A stretch of DNA of 64,000 bases, from contig JAILWY010000010.1 in NCBI GenBank assembly GCA_022113835.1, positions 10,423,501-10,487,500 of the forward strand, in the 5' to 3' direction. This DNA is from Atopsyche davidsoni. Taxonomy: Eukaryota > Arthropoda > Insecta > Trichoptera > Hydrobiosidae. This document shows, in pieces, positions 20,660 to 33,165 of the stretch; position 1 is the first letter of the stretch, and each line of letters opens with the position of its first letter. The position numbers and the translations under genes were made by a program. The notes beneath the pieces are model-generated. The model was not told the origin of the DNA, made no database searches, and worked only from the letters and a program-made list of their open reading frames with translations.

Positions 20660-23215
20660 ACATAAAAATAAATTATTTTACATTTCAACAAACTGAAAAT
20701 AAGCTATTGATTGTTATCATTGATTTATCAAATAACATCTAAAAAATTAATTTTTACAATAAAATTATAAATGATTAATTCTGACACTAAGGTAAGCATA
20801 TTTATATCAGCATGTAGAGCAATAAGACAATAATAGTTTTTTAAGAATGGTATCACTGCTAACGCTGACCTTCAAAAAAAGCGGCATAAAAACATAAACT
20901 TGTTGCATTTGTAATAACTATTATTTAGTGTTGGTTGGCGACAGCCGTTTGACGTTTATTGAAATAGTAATCTAAAAATATTTGTTTTGGTGATTTATCA
21001 AGTTATCTCATTGGTAAAAACATTTGTATGTTCAAAAAAACTTTGGAAAGTACTCGTTGGTGGGATTACTTCAACGTTCACAAACTTTCGTGCCTTTCTA
21101 TGTTTTATCGAATATCTAGTGAAAAGTTCTGTTTGATCACTTACACAGAACCTAACATACTTATTGTGATTGTTTTCCCATGTTATTAAGACAAAATTAC
21201 GTGTATACAATCAATAGTGAGGTGAGTTTTTATGCACATTTACAAACTTTAATGCGTTTTGAGCATATTTGTGTTTTGTGAATTGCACACTATATTGGTG
21301 GCACAATACTATATTTTTATTGCTATTAAAGAAAACATTGAAATTGTCATATTAATTATGATTATAATGTCTGATTACTACTTAATGGTAGCCAGTAAGA
21401 AGTTTATTTTAAGAGTGACACTAGTTTTGTGTAAACGATTACCTGCCAGGTGTGCTTATTTACTCTCTTCTTGAAATGATGTATCTAGGATTAATATTCA
21501 GTTTTGATCACGAATAAAGGTCGCCCAAAGAAATACTCTGCCCATTATTCAGATTTCATGTATTGGTATATTTATAAAATCAGATTGTTTATTTAAGGTC
21601 TGTCGTAGTTAAAGCGACAACCATATAGCGGTTTCTGGTATCGATTTACTATTTGATCTTGTTACGTAATAATTCGCAATGAAACCGCTAAAAAATCATC
21701 GGTATTGATTCTCAAATATCTTATAGCTGGATCTAATACGGTGAATTCGTAAGGTTTGAAGACAATTTTCTCGTGTGATTAATTTAGCCCTTCGTTAGTT
21801 CACAGTTAGTTGTTTACATTGAAGTGCTCATATGGATAATATTTTTTCGAAATAACCCGTCAAAGATTATAATCGTGAACAACGTCTGATGTTTACGAAT
21901 TGTGTTAAGATTATTACATCAACATTAATGCTTGTAGTAATTAAATATAGTATTATATATATACAACAGTTAGATTTTTCAACAGAAACAGCGGAAACAA
22001 ATATAATAAAATATCAATAAATGTTCGTCACTGGTCTCATAGACATGCATTGACAGCCATTTTTTTATAATAATACTTTGCTTAATGTTATGCAGGCGTT
22101 TTAAATTATACAAATGTTACAACTTTTTACGGCAGAATTGATTTTAAATAAATAAATTAAGATAGTCAGTCTACGGTGGCAATATTTTTGTTTTTATATT
22201 GTATTCACAGAGAAAATTGTCGAATAATTTACGTTCTTAAATTAACTTATATTAAGTATGAGACACGGTCTAGTTCTTCCTCAGTTAAATGAAACAAACA
22301 ATACTATTTAATAAAATTACATTGTTTATTCCTTTACAATAGGTTTTATTGATAAAATTAAAAGAAACCTAACCTAACCCATTGAATTAAAAATGTTAAC
22401 ATTATTATAATAAACTCTAAGTTGTGGAATGTCAACATTAGAATTGCCGGTAAAAAGGTCTTCAGTGACAGTGCGTGCACTCACGATTGTATCTTCGTCA
22501 CCTCCAACGAGGAAAAATTACATTTTGGGTGCGTTTAGTAGGTCTGGAAATCGAAATATATATATTCAAAAATTAACCAAATTTATATAACAATAATGAT
22601 AGAATAAATAATAATTTTAATGTAAATATAATAATAATTATACAAACAAAAGCATTGCTATGCTGTTATTTTCTATTTCTATTTGATAAAATAAATTGAA
22701 TATCCCAACGTTATGTTAACAATGTCCGCGACCAGAACGAAAAGTGGAAGGAGCGAAATAATTGAACCGATATGATTACCGCGACTTCATTAACCAAATT
22801 ATTTTCTTTTTTTTCTAGATTCTTCAGGAAGAGTAGAGAAGAATATTTTAAAACCCGGTGCGTAGGAAAAAGAAACTCGTTATTATTTATGTATTTATTT
22901 TCTTCTCAAAAACTAATTTTTCAAACTAAATTTTTGCTCGGGAGAGATAGTTAAATTTTTTCATGTTTTTTTATTTACTAAAACGATACCTAATAATACT
23001 TAACGCTAGACTGATCAAGTCCTCGTGCGGTTTGGTCAAATAACAGCTCTATAATTTACTGATATTTGATCTGCTTGCTATATTATTGTCATATCATTGT
23101 ACGCAAAGATTTAGTCATATAATATATTATGGTGTGTCAATATGGACTGAATTCAATATAAAAACTAACAAATATCGATTTAAACTTGTTTGTGATAATA
23201 ACGATCAAGTGCAGT
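20660..23215. other. intergenic region between janA and the large gene
   Basis: The two flanking genes are divergent. The stretch is AT-rich. A 70-codon frame at 20998-21210 (minus) starts at TTG and resembles nothing I know. AACCTAACCTAACCC at 22366-22380 is three units of the insect telomere motif and may be chance. No exon or transposon edge is recognised. Confidence 0.45.
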
Positions 23216-23424
23216 AGTACTTTTTTGCAGTCGAGCACGGAGTACTCGTTCGTCGCTGAACTCGGTGATAAGTGATAACTGAGGTGGTAACTGATAAGGC
23301 ACTATCTAGTCTAGATTACCATCGTACTGTGAGTCGTCAGTTCGCCCGTGGATTTCGTAAACTGCGTAGACAAATGTGTCGATTTTATTTTTTAAGTATC
23401 CGTGTTACTTAGTTAAATGCAAAA
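23216..23424 (+). promoter_or_regulatory. presumed promoter and 5' leader of the long isoform
   Basis: A GCAGT initiator-like motif, with its A at 23229, follows a T run and would give a leader of about 196 nt. An in-frame TAG four codons before the ATG supports the chosen start. An upstream ATG at 23417 overlaps the main frame. The assignment is by position and motif. Confidence 0.4.
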
Positions 23425-23644
23425 ATGGAAACTAGCCCCCAAAAACACGTGTCTAAATTTTTGGATGGCGACGTTATTATTGACCGCGAAAATCCTTTCA
23501 AGTCAAAATGTGATAATGAAGATCTCAATCGTCAAGCGGGTGACGACGGTAAGTCGCAGCAAGAGGTGCGATCTGGGTCGACTCGAGCGGAAACAAAATG
23601 TCCGGATCCAATGCCCGCGCGGCCGCTCATGTCGGCTAAAGTGA
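23417..23644 (+). other. overlapping upstream ORF (75 codons)
   Basis: This ATG is 8 nt before the main start and out of frame with it. Its context is weak (T at -3, C at +4), while the main ATG has A at -3 and G at +4. Leaky scanning would favour the main frame. Whether the short product exists is unknown; its role, if any, would be to damp translation of the long isoform. Confidence 0.4.
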
Positions 23645-26611
23645 AAAAGAAAAACAAGAATACGCGCACTTCGCTTATATTCACTAAACATTCTCCAGTT
23701 TCCGATAATATCGTTGCGAAAAATAAGGCAAATGATAGTAAAAACTTCAACGAAACGCCAAAAAAGCCAGATTTATCTCTATTTAAAGCTGATCGATCGT
23801 GTAGTAGTCCAAAAACACACACTTTCGGGAAAGGAGAGAGAAGTCCGGACGCTTACGCCGATTTAGTTAAAGAATTAACGATGAATACAAAACCAAAGAA
23901 ACGTAGTAATTTGAAGAAAATTTTTCCTACTAATCTGTTCTCATTGCAACCGAAACCTAAGAAAACAGATAGCGCGTTAGAAGAAGCCAGTGGTGGTGCT
24001 TCTTATACGGTTGATTCTTCTTTTGATGAAATTCGACAATCTTCATTGAAAAGTGTTGGTGATACACCGTACCAGTTTTCAAAATATTTAAACCCTCTGG
24101 AGTCAAGATTAGAAAGTAATGATGATGTCGAGTGCATTTATTCCAATATCGATCAGCTGGGTGTTCAGAAACCGGCCAAGAGTCCGAGCTCTTCGAGCAG
24201 CACTCTCGTGTCCGACTGCGCTAGATATTCGAAGGATATTCCTGTTCTTAAAAAATCTAGCCGAAACTATTTTGCCAGAAAGGGTTCTCTTAAATCTGAG
24301 TACCTTTACTCGAGTAAAGAAAAAGATATTTCCATATTTGAAAAGTATACGAAGAGTGGTCGCTTATCCGCACCGATTACCGATGAACATGGAGAGATAG
24401 TCGTGAAAACTGACAAATCAATACCCGGGCCGAGAAATTTAATGAGAAGTATAGTATCACCAAAACCTATAGGTCCCAAGCATTTTAATGATAAATCCAA
24501 GGTTTCAGTCCCGACCGATTGTAATTCGCGAAGATGGCACGAAATTTCTCGTGAACCATCAAGGTTTAAGCCTATTGAGACAAATCAAACGCTTTTCGTG
24601 CCCGATACTAATGCACCGCATCCTGATGATTACTTTTATCACGATCGTAATAAACACATAGATAGTTCATGTGTGATACTTCGGCGTCCGATCCTCGCTT
24701 ATGACAATAAAGGGACTGAGGTCAGTAGCTATTCGCTTCCACCGGATCGTAACGTTCACGAACAGCACCAGTACAAAGATCCCGTCTCGGTTGGGGCTGA
24801 AATGAAAATATTTACTACGAATGTTATGATAAGCCCAAAAAAATGTTCGGAAGTGAAGCAAAGAAAAGAACATCGCGCTAAGAGCATTTCCCCTGTCAAA
24901 AAGGATTCAAAAAATCTATTAGTTACTCGACAAGCACAGTCAGTGGATTACCAACCCGACACTTCACCAACAAGAATATCGCGTCAAACTACTATGTGCG
25001 GCAACGAGAGGAATGGCTCCACTCATCTCAGGACAATAACAACTGACCGGTCTGTAATAATACAAAAGCCAAGTCACGTTATGTCACCTGGAAAAGTTAA
25101 AATTTGTAGACCAGTGTTCATCGAATCCATTCCGGATACGCTGAATGAAAATGTACCGGTGGAAAAAAATGACACCTTAGTTTCCAGCCCGCATTTTTAT
25201 CAGTCACCTAGACAAGATTGTAAGACTGACCGTGTCGATAACTCTAATGATTCTATGTCAGAAATGAGCTTTAACAATTTCATTGATAATCAATCTGGTC
25301 ATAAAACTTTGACAACATCTTCTCCAGTTTCTGCGCTCGCACAGCAAGATCGCAATAAAAGAGCACAAACCCCCCCCTCCGAGCCGACTCAAAATATATC
25401 TTCTGGTGCCATTTCAAAGCAGTCACCGAATGTAGCTACACAAAAAATCAGAAACCTTCAAAATGTCGAAGCCTTTTACTGGCATCAGTTGCGAAAATTA
25501 AAAGAAAAACAAGAACAGGATTTTTTAAAACATAATTTATCGTCTAGCGATATTCTAGACAATCGATCTTTAAATATCAGAACAGAGTCCATAAATATCG
25601 ATTCTGCTATGAATCCACCTTGGAGGTGTCGTAGTGTGAGCCCGGGATTTACAAGAAGCTACGAATATAGAAGCTTAAGTTTGCCTCGCTCTAATGAATC
25701 CGTTTCATTTGCACAATACCCACCCAACACTCATCTTTCAAATGCGGTCAATAGTGGTTTATTGGAAAAACAGGGTATACACCACCATATCGCAAATCCT
25801 AACTTCATTCGTGGTTCTCCCAGGCGAAACACGATAGTGCCAACGTACAATATTCCAAATCGTCAAACTATCAAGCCGCAATCTCCGTACTACTTAAATA
25901 AAAGGCAGCCTGCTCGAGACCTGAAAGGTATTCTCACAGATAAGAAAAGTGGAAGCGATGCGTGCTATCAGAATGCTGATATTATTAAAAACTACAAGCA
26001 AAATGCAGCTGACCCAAAGCTCTTGCCCATCTTCAAGAGAGGAAGTCTGTCATCTGAAACTAGCGCTGAAGTTCCTTATAGAGAGAAGAAAGTCAGCTTT
26101 ACAAATAGTCAATTAAGTGATTCTCAGCAACCAAACAGTGTTTATGAAAATTTATCTTCTCTTACTTTAAAAACGAAATTTCCTTCGGAAACGGATTCAG
26201 TTTTTTTCCCTAATAATCCGGGAATGTCGAGAGAATCAAGGTTTGCAGCAACCCAGGCGGACGGTTATACAGACAAAAATACAATATATGGAAAAATAGC
26301 AAAGAAAGACAGTGTGGAGAAAGTTTACGCGAAAATATTTAATCGAGACGATCAGAATCGAATGGCAAAAACTCCTGTCGAGGGTGACAAGCCCCTGGGG
26401 CAGGGCGCGCGTCAGTCGGCGGCGGAAGCGGCTCGCGGGCTGCTGAGCCGCCGCGTGCGCACCGCGGCTGCCAGCGCGGCCGCCGGCGCGGGCGCCTCCG
26501 AGTCGGAAAGTGGCTCCGAAGCCGGCGAGGTCCAGAGGATAATGCTGGGCGCGCACCCGCCTCGCACCGCCAGCGCGCCGACCTTCTCCACGACCTCGGC
26601 CATTCTCGCAG
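23425..26611 (+). CDS. large first coding exon of an unrecognised gene, 1062 codons
   Basis: The open frame runs from ATG at 23425 to a GT donor after 26611 (CGCAG then GTGAGT), ending in phase 1; the frame closes in the intron at 26692. The product is not recognised. It is rich in Ser, Pro, Thr, Asn and Lys with many SP/TP sites, and looks mostly disordered with no membrane segment. Visible motifs: basic patches near 71-81 and 156-160 (KPKKR), a short helical segment at about 680-704 (AFYWHQLRKLKEKQEQ), an RVxF-like KKVSF at 888-892, and an Ala-rich, very GC-rich tail after about 990. Phase 1 lets it join the microexon at 43734 or directly the exon at 56138. A cytoskeletal or scaffold role is a guess. 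Confidence 0.85.
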
Positions 26612-27719
26612 GTGAGTCTTTCTTTACAATGCAATCGGTTATAAATAATTCCAATGACGAGGTTTTTTTTATATCTATTAGTTTGGTAAAATGATTTTTA
26701 AACATTTTAATTAGAGTTTGAGCAAAGATAAAAACAAATGCACCCGAAAGCACAGAGACGTGTAATAGCCTTGGTCCCAATTGAGTTGATTTAATTTCGT
26801 TAGTTGTCATCCTCTGGTCAATCCAATTCGAAATGTGCTATTCAAACTATCGCAACACTGTGCCGTGTGTACCACGTGCGCACGCTATGCGTGTAATTAA
26901 TGTTTTAATTACGCTCCGGTATTATCCTTCCGACGAAAACCAAACTGCGTTACTTCTTAATAGCACGAAAAACATGTTATTAGCTAGCTTTTCATAAATT
27001 GCATGATGCTGTCTTATTGAGACTATACGTAGTGCTATTTGAGCAATAATCTTTTTTTTGTAGAATGTAGCTCGACTTGTTTGAAGTATAAGCCGAATAT
27101 ATTATACTTACAATGAAGGATTGTTATTTGGATGCTGTGACTTGTCAGACATATAATATTTTTTCAGAAATTGTGATATCTTAATGTAAAAGCCCTAAAA
27201 AGTGTTATTGTCACGTGCACGGCTATAAAGAAAATACTTTCTTCACAAACGGACTGACATGAAATAATCACGTTATTGTTACAATCAAAAGTTATCATAA
27301 AGTTACTTTGTATTTTTGCAATTTTTCTCAGTATTATAAATGCCAGTAATGATAAGGTAGAATTTTTTCTTATTTTTTTAGATGTATTATTTCTTTGAAA
27401 TCAATTACAGTTGTAGAAAATGAATTTCATGGTTCATATATTTCATGCATATTTTAGTTCAGTTACGATTAACGTGACACTTCTACTCTATAGTATTAAT
27501 AATATATCTATATGTTTCCGAATAAAAACCTGATTAGACAAATTTTTGTACATAATTATTATTACAAAATATGTGATCTGACTTTTTTATTTTGCAGTTC
27601 TAATAATATTTTTTTTTTATTCACGGCCATTTTTAATTTTTCAATTGAAAAATGTTGTTCGATTATAAGTCGAGCCTTAAATATTCGAATAAAACGATAA
27701 CCCTTGCAAGAAGCAAGGT
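26612..27719 (+). other. start of the first long intron
   Basis: AT-rich intronic sequence with a T-rich patch near 27590-27620. No exon or repeat boundary is recognised. Confidence 0.5.
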
Positions 27720-28140
27720 TCTGCGTCAGTAAAGAGAACGTCTCTCGATTCAATATAGCATCAAATAGCAAGTGCGCTGCTAATAATGACAGTGGCGGCG
27801 GGGTTGGTGCCGTTTACGCCCTTGGAGTATTTATCGAGCGCGCTGGTCGGACGCGCTCGTGCCGGTCTAAAGGCGCGACAGGCTCGACAGGCTCGACAGG
27901 CGCGACAGGCGCGACAGGCGCGACAGGCGCGACAGGCGCGACAGGCGCGACAGGCGCGACAGGCGCGAGGGACGAACGTCCGCTCGGTACTCGCGCGTTC
28001 TGCGCTCGGCAGCGCCTGCGCTCCCGCCCCTGACCCCGCCCCGGCCCTCAGAGCTTCCCGAGGCGATCGATTCTGTCTGGCCCGGTGCCGCCCGTCCGGT
28101 CCGCCGTCGCCCGGATCACAGCCTGGCCGCACTCTGATCC
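27720..28140. other. GC-rich island in the first intron
   Basis: About 420 bp of strongly GC-rich, CpG-rich sequence stands in AT-rich intron 1.1 kb past the first exon. It contains the 9-bp minisatellite at 27871. All three frames stay open through the repeat because its unit is a multiple of three, so ORF length is no evidence of coding here. It could be an extra promoter, a leader exon, or a structured element. Confidence 0.55.
27871..27968. repeat. 9-bp minisatellite, about 11 units
   Basis: The unit AGGCGCGAC repeats head to tail; the second and third copies carry AGGCTCGAC. Unit length and near-perfect identity suggest recent expansion. Confidence 0.92.
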
Positions 28141-31100
28141 ATTTAGTATTTATTACCATATATTTCATTTTTCTTCAAATTGGGAGATTTTTTTAAATTT
28201 ATGAATAAATCAATCCACGTAATAAAATGTATCACGGAGATATATATGATAATGAATTCGTAAATATTATCAAATGTTTACTTGGAAGATTTACAGATAA
28301 TTTTTTCTTCTTATGCGAAGTCGATTACTAAAGTGGATCAAATCAAACTAGACTACATGATGGTGTCGCTATATCATGACAATATTAAAATTATTAAAAA
28401 AAAAAACAGCATACGACGTTATTGAACATAATTAACATAAGCCCACATCGTAAAATTCGGTTAGTGAAAACTACATTGATAGCTCATATGTGTTTATACT
28501 TTAAATAAAATAAGAAAAATCAGTAATCTGAGTTAGTTCAGTCTTGTTTTTATAATTGACTCCACCGGTTCAGGGGGGAGGAGAGTAAATAGGCTGGCCT
28601 CAATTCCTGAATTACTGTTAATATATTTTTTTATTCTTTAATTAACCATTTAAAATTTTCTACGAAGTATTTCAGTCTGCGCTTTGCAATTGGCCGTTTT
28701 AATGCGACTTTTAAGTTTCAGACTTTTATCATTTTCAGTAATAGGATTACTGAAAATGATAAATTAATTGTGTTTTGAATTAAGTTATATCATGTCGAGC
28801 TGGGGTGGCTGATCAAATTATTAAATTTATACATATTAAATAAAAAAAACAGACCTACTAAGTACACACTGACAATTTTTTTTTAAAACTTCTATGAAAA
28901 TGTGTCCTGGTTTAATTTTATTTTACACGCAATCGGCTTAAATGATTCTATTTTATTAAATGTAAAGTAATGTAATAAATTCACAATCATACTTATACAT
29001 AGTGATCTAAACGTAAAATTAAAGTGTGACGATGGTTCGTTACTGAAGTTATGATTATTTGCAAATTTTCTGGTATTTTCATTCATTCATCATTCCGTGA
29101 ATAATCGCGGAATGGATAGTGTTTAACCGCCCTAGTGAAAAATGTTTGTTTTATAAATATGCGATTGTGTTAATTGCTATATTTTAAAATTTAATTCCTA
29201 TTTTTGTTTCCGTTGAATTGTGAGATGATATCGGTCAGCCAGGAGGCGAAACGAACGGCCTCTCGAGCATCCTCTGGGACCTCTCGTCGGAGAATCTTCG
29301 CCCTGGGAGGAGTTGGAAGGAAACCCGACGTACTAATCAGTATCGCGGGATGGAAATTGCAGTAGAGTCAACTACCTTTTCAGAGAAGGCACTCACAAAT
29401 AACATCTCAACTGCACGCTTCTTCCAATCGCTCAATAGGCAGAAACAGCGAAGTACAAATTCTTTATCTTCTAAGCGAAAAACGCTAGTATTCTATCACG
29501 GGTGAAAATCGTTTCAACATGAAATTAAACCATTTTTAGTTCTCAACTCATACTGATTTCATTGGTCTTTTAATTAAAAAAAAAAACCAGATTTATTTAA
29601 TACTATTTGGTATTCTTTGTTTAAAAGAAAATAATGATCTAATAGATAATTTTCAGTGCTGTACATTAAATAATACATTTATTTGAATATAAAATGTTAC
29701 GTAAAAAATTATAACTTTATTGAATATTTTATTGGAAGACGGTGAGTTTAATAAGTATCAGGGTACTCAAATAAATTTATTTTAATCGTTGAAGTATATT
29801 CGCAACATTCATAGTTATCTTATATACTCAATATAAAAGTGTCTAGGTGATTGTCGAAAAACTTTGGAAATATGTAAAAAGAGCATTTCGAATTCTATTA
29901 GGGTTCAGTACTAGCAGGCAAGTTTTCTAAATTGAAAATTCATGTCTTCTGAATTATTTGCTCGGTGCTAATGCGCTTGCCGCTCGTCGTTCGACTCTAA
30001 ACAAGTACGTTCTTATGTATGCACTGTTAGTTCAGCCGGTATGAAAATAACCTTGAATCTTTATCCATGCACCTTTTCCTGGAATGTAAACGAAGGTAGA
30101 TTCATTTACAAATGTCGAAAACCTGCAACCGACAGTCACATCGACTGTGTGTCTGTCAGAAATGCGGTGCCACGTGTGCTGTAACATCGCGTTGTCAATT
30201 GCGACCGATAGACGCTTCATTGCCAGATTATTGGATTAGTATTAGTTAAGACGCGTCTCTGCAATACGAATTGCTGTGCTGTATGTATTATATTTCGTAA
30301 TCGATTACACCGAAATCGGACAAGAAAAAATTAAATAAAAATTATACTGTGATACACGTATTATATCCGATTTTTATTTATTTTTTCTATAAAAAACCAA
30401 AAATATGATTTTATTGCTAACGCTTTCGCTTTTATTGTTAAATAATGCATTTGAAACATGTAAAAGGTTTTTACGTTTGCGATTGAACGCCATCGTAAGT
30501 TAATCAATTGCTATCATAAAATATAATATAGAAAAAAATATTAAGAGCTTAACGATATGGAAATCCAAATAAAAATGATTCAGGTACATCTTTGTGTGAT
30601 TTAATATGTTTCTTCTTGTTTTTTTTTTTCTTCATTTTTGAAGTGTTTCATGATTTTTAATTAAATACGTTATAATCATGCGATCGTGTTTTCGTGTGTA
30701 AATACCCGTCGCTAGCCGCGAGGGAAGGCTCGTCGGTCGTTTCCCGTTCGCTTTGATACGGCGAGCGCACATTTTGGATTTGGGGTGAGCGCTCCTTAGT
30801 ATTGTAGAGGGCGGCGCGGCACCCGAAAAATCTACCAAGTAGAGGCTCACACACACAGGGTTGTGTCTACAGTTATATATATACATATATATATCAAGGG
30901 TTGTGTCTACAGTTTTCTTTACATTTACTCGAATAATTTAATCGAAAAAATATGGAGTTCGATTCGTATTTTGAGATTGTTTTTCAAGAGTATATTAGCT
31001 AAAAAAATGTGGTTTACACAGACCTCTGATTTTATGCACAATGGTAAGCTCTTTTTTCTACCCTGGTTAAACAAACTGTTACGTTTGACGACGCCTTCGT

Positions 31101-31619
31101 AAAATAGATAAAATCAATAGTTTCTAAAAATTAAATTGTTTTGAATAAGTATTGTGCGGGTTTGTTTATTTATTTTTTAAGCGTTTTGTATTTAATTTAT
31201 ATTCAAAATATTAATTTTATCAATGTTACTAATCATAAAAGACTAGTAAGAGAAATATTGTATATTATGACTATTTTGCAATGTATTGGAGAAAGGTACT
31301 TCCAAGTAAAATGCAGTGTAATGCTTTCATTATTTAAACCACCCTGATATATTCACGTTATAGTTTTATTATTATAATACGAATTTATTTTAGTTTTTTA
31401 ATTATGATGTTGATTCTTTTGATATAGTCATAAAGTTATGTCATAGTGCTCAGCAATGTTTATTTGAGACAATTGTTCGTTCATCATAATTCGTTATTGG
31501 TTTTTTAGAATCCTTGTGCTCAGTTTAAATACTTAAGATATATTTTTATTCGAAGTGCTTTGGTTATAATTTACTGCTAATATATTGTTACTCGCTATTT
31601 TTTTGACTGTCATTTTTAA
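28141..31619 (+). other. intronic sequence
   Basis: Mostly AT-rich. Around 28735-28765 the word TACTGAAAATGAT and its complement form a short hairpin. A 200-bp patch at 29225-29420 and another at about 30690-30850 have balanced composition and could be regulatory. No exon is supported. Confidence 0.4.
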
Positions 31620-32085
31620 CGAGTCCTTGAGAGATGCTCGGGCGGGAGGATCACCGGACTGGATGGCAGGTCGCACGCGGAGGTAGCGAGAGGATTCTTC
31701 CCAGTCAGCTGGCATCGCAGTCGTCACGGCTGCCGGCGGTGTACCTCGATTAAGTCTGGGGGTGTCGTTATCGATTCGACCGTCAGCCCCTGAATGTTAA
31801 GGGTATCAAACCATCTCCATATTTGGCGGGTGAGGGTCGGGGTTGGGCTAGGTTGGCGTTCTGAGCTGTTCGAGCCAGTCACTTATGGTTGCCGGGACTC
31901 ATTGGGCGTATCGCTCGTCTTGAGCGTGGCAAGGGCGCATCTTTCTCGGGCTCTCCTGAGAAGAGAATCGGGGCCCGTCTTACGCCCAGTTCCTCGTGCC
32001 GAAGTCGGCACATGCGCACAGTCGGCCCGCGCCGCTCCAACGCTGCGCCCGACTTGTTTGGTTATCGCGGCTTATTCAGAATTAT
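31620..32085. other. GC-rich islands in the first intron
   Basis: Two neighbouring GC-rich blocks (about 31620-31790 and 31830-32080) stand in AT-rich intron. A donor-like GGCGG then GTGAGG occurs at 31829, but a frame from the ATG at 31794 reaches it in phase 0, which does not match the phase-1 exons downstream. Possible enhancer or leader exon. Confidence 0.35.
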
Positions 32086-33008
32086 ATCTTTATACATTTA
32101 TGTAATTTAGTATCAGTTTACTCGCAAAAGCGAGTATCGTGCAATAGTGGAGTCCGTGTGGTTAGTTCTGCGTAGCTGCAAGTTGTACTTTCGTACATTT
32201 GAGTGGGCGGGTCCGAAAGCTTGTTCAACGGACCACTTTCAATTTCATTTACACTATTTGCCGTACATCATCTGCCTTTATTTTTACTGTTTTGTTATGT
32301 TATTGAAAATGTGTTACGGATTTATGGTACTTGTCTTGGTCTTTTTCATTAATAAAAACTACCATGAGTGTATATGAATGTCAATAAATATTTTGTAAAT
32401 ATTTTATTTTTATCAATTGTTGGCTAATTGCAAGTAGGATTATATTTTGAGACTAGCTTAAATCTCGCGTAGGTTTTAAATATCGCTAAGAATTTCTAAT
32501 TTAACCATAATGTGAATAGTTTATTTATCTTGATATGTTTTCTTTTATTTTGACATTTATGCATTATTGCTTACAGCATCTCATTAAGTGTACATTCATT
32601 TTTATTTTACGTCGTTTAAATGTCTTTTTTCCTTATTAGATCAAAACGTTATTTTATTAAAAAAATATTTCACGGTAAACACATTTTATATAAAAAAATA
32701 ATATCTGTTTGATAATGTATTTCAATTTTCATTTATATCAATTAGTTGATGAGGTTTTGTTTCACAGAAAATGTCCTACCGAGTTTAACCGACTCATTAG
32801 CTATTCTTGCTCCAGCCTTCTGCGTTCGCAAGATAGAAATTTGAATAATTTAAAGGCCAACTCCCCAAAGCTTATATCTTCGTAAAGCCTCGAGACATCG
32901 TACCACTCGATTCGTACAACACAAATATTTTAAATGTATAATATTAAAATTATATAATAACTTAATATATTTTTTTAAAATATATCGTCCATATATAATA
33001 TTATCATA

Positions 33009-33084
33009 TAAGTCATGTATACTAAAAAATATATATATATATATCATGTTTTATAAATAATATATATATATATCATGTTTTATA

Positions 33085-33162
<78 letters not shown>
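33009..33162. repeat. (TA)n microsatellite, with a duplicated ATATCATGTTTTATAAAT spacer
   Basis: A perfect TA run at about 33089-33162 follows two shorter runs separated by a repeated ATATCATGTTTTATAAAT word. Confidence 0.9.

Positions 33163-33165
<3 letters not shown>

Noticed and set aside
20446..20742. ORFs on both strands across the TA repeat (Tyr-Ile repeats)
   Set aside because: They are translations of a microsatellite. The same applies to the ORFs at 33075-33332 and 45037-45243.
20998..21210. 70-codon minus-strand ORF upstream of janA
   Set aside because: It begins at TTG, has no ATG in a sensible place, and resembles no family I know; it could be chance in AT-rich DNA.
22811..22858. 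Short segment with acceptor-like TTTTTTTCTAG and donor-like GTGCGT before the 1062-codon exon
   Set aside because: There are splice-like borders only; the frame contains no convincing peptide and lies upstream of the likely transcription start.
26236..26810. Minus-strand ORFs of 132 codons opposite the end of the large exon
   Set aside because: They are shadows of the GC-rich, stop-poor end of the plus-strand exon.
27704..28196. Three overlapping ORFs of 109-136 codons in the GC-rich island
   Set aside because: A 9-bp repeat keeps every frame open; none has other coding support or a compatible splice phase.
31794..31829. Possible alternative first exon ending in a GTGAGG donor
   Set aside because: The frame from the ATG reaches the donor in phase 0, while the downstream exons need phase 1.
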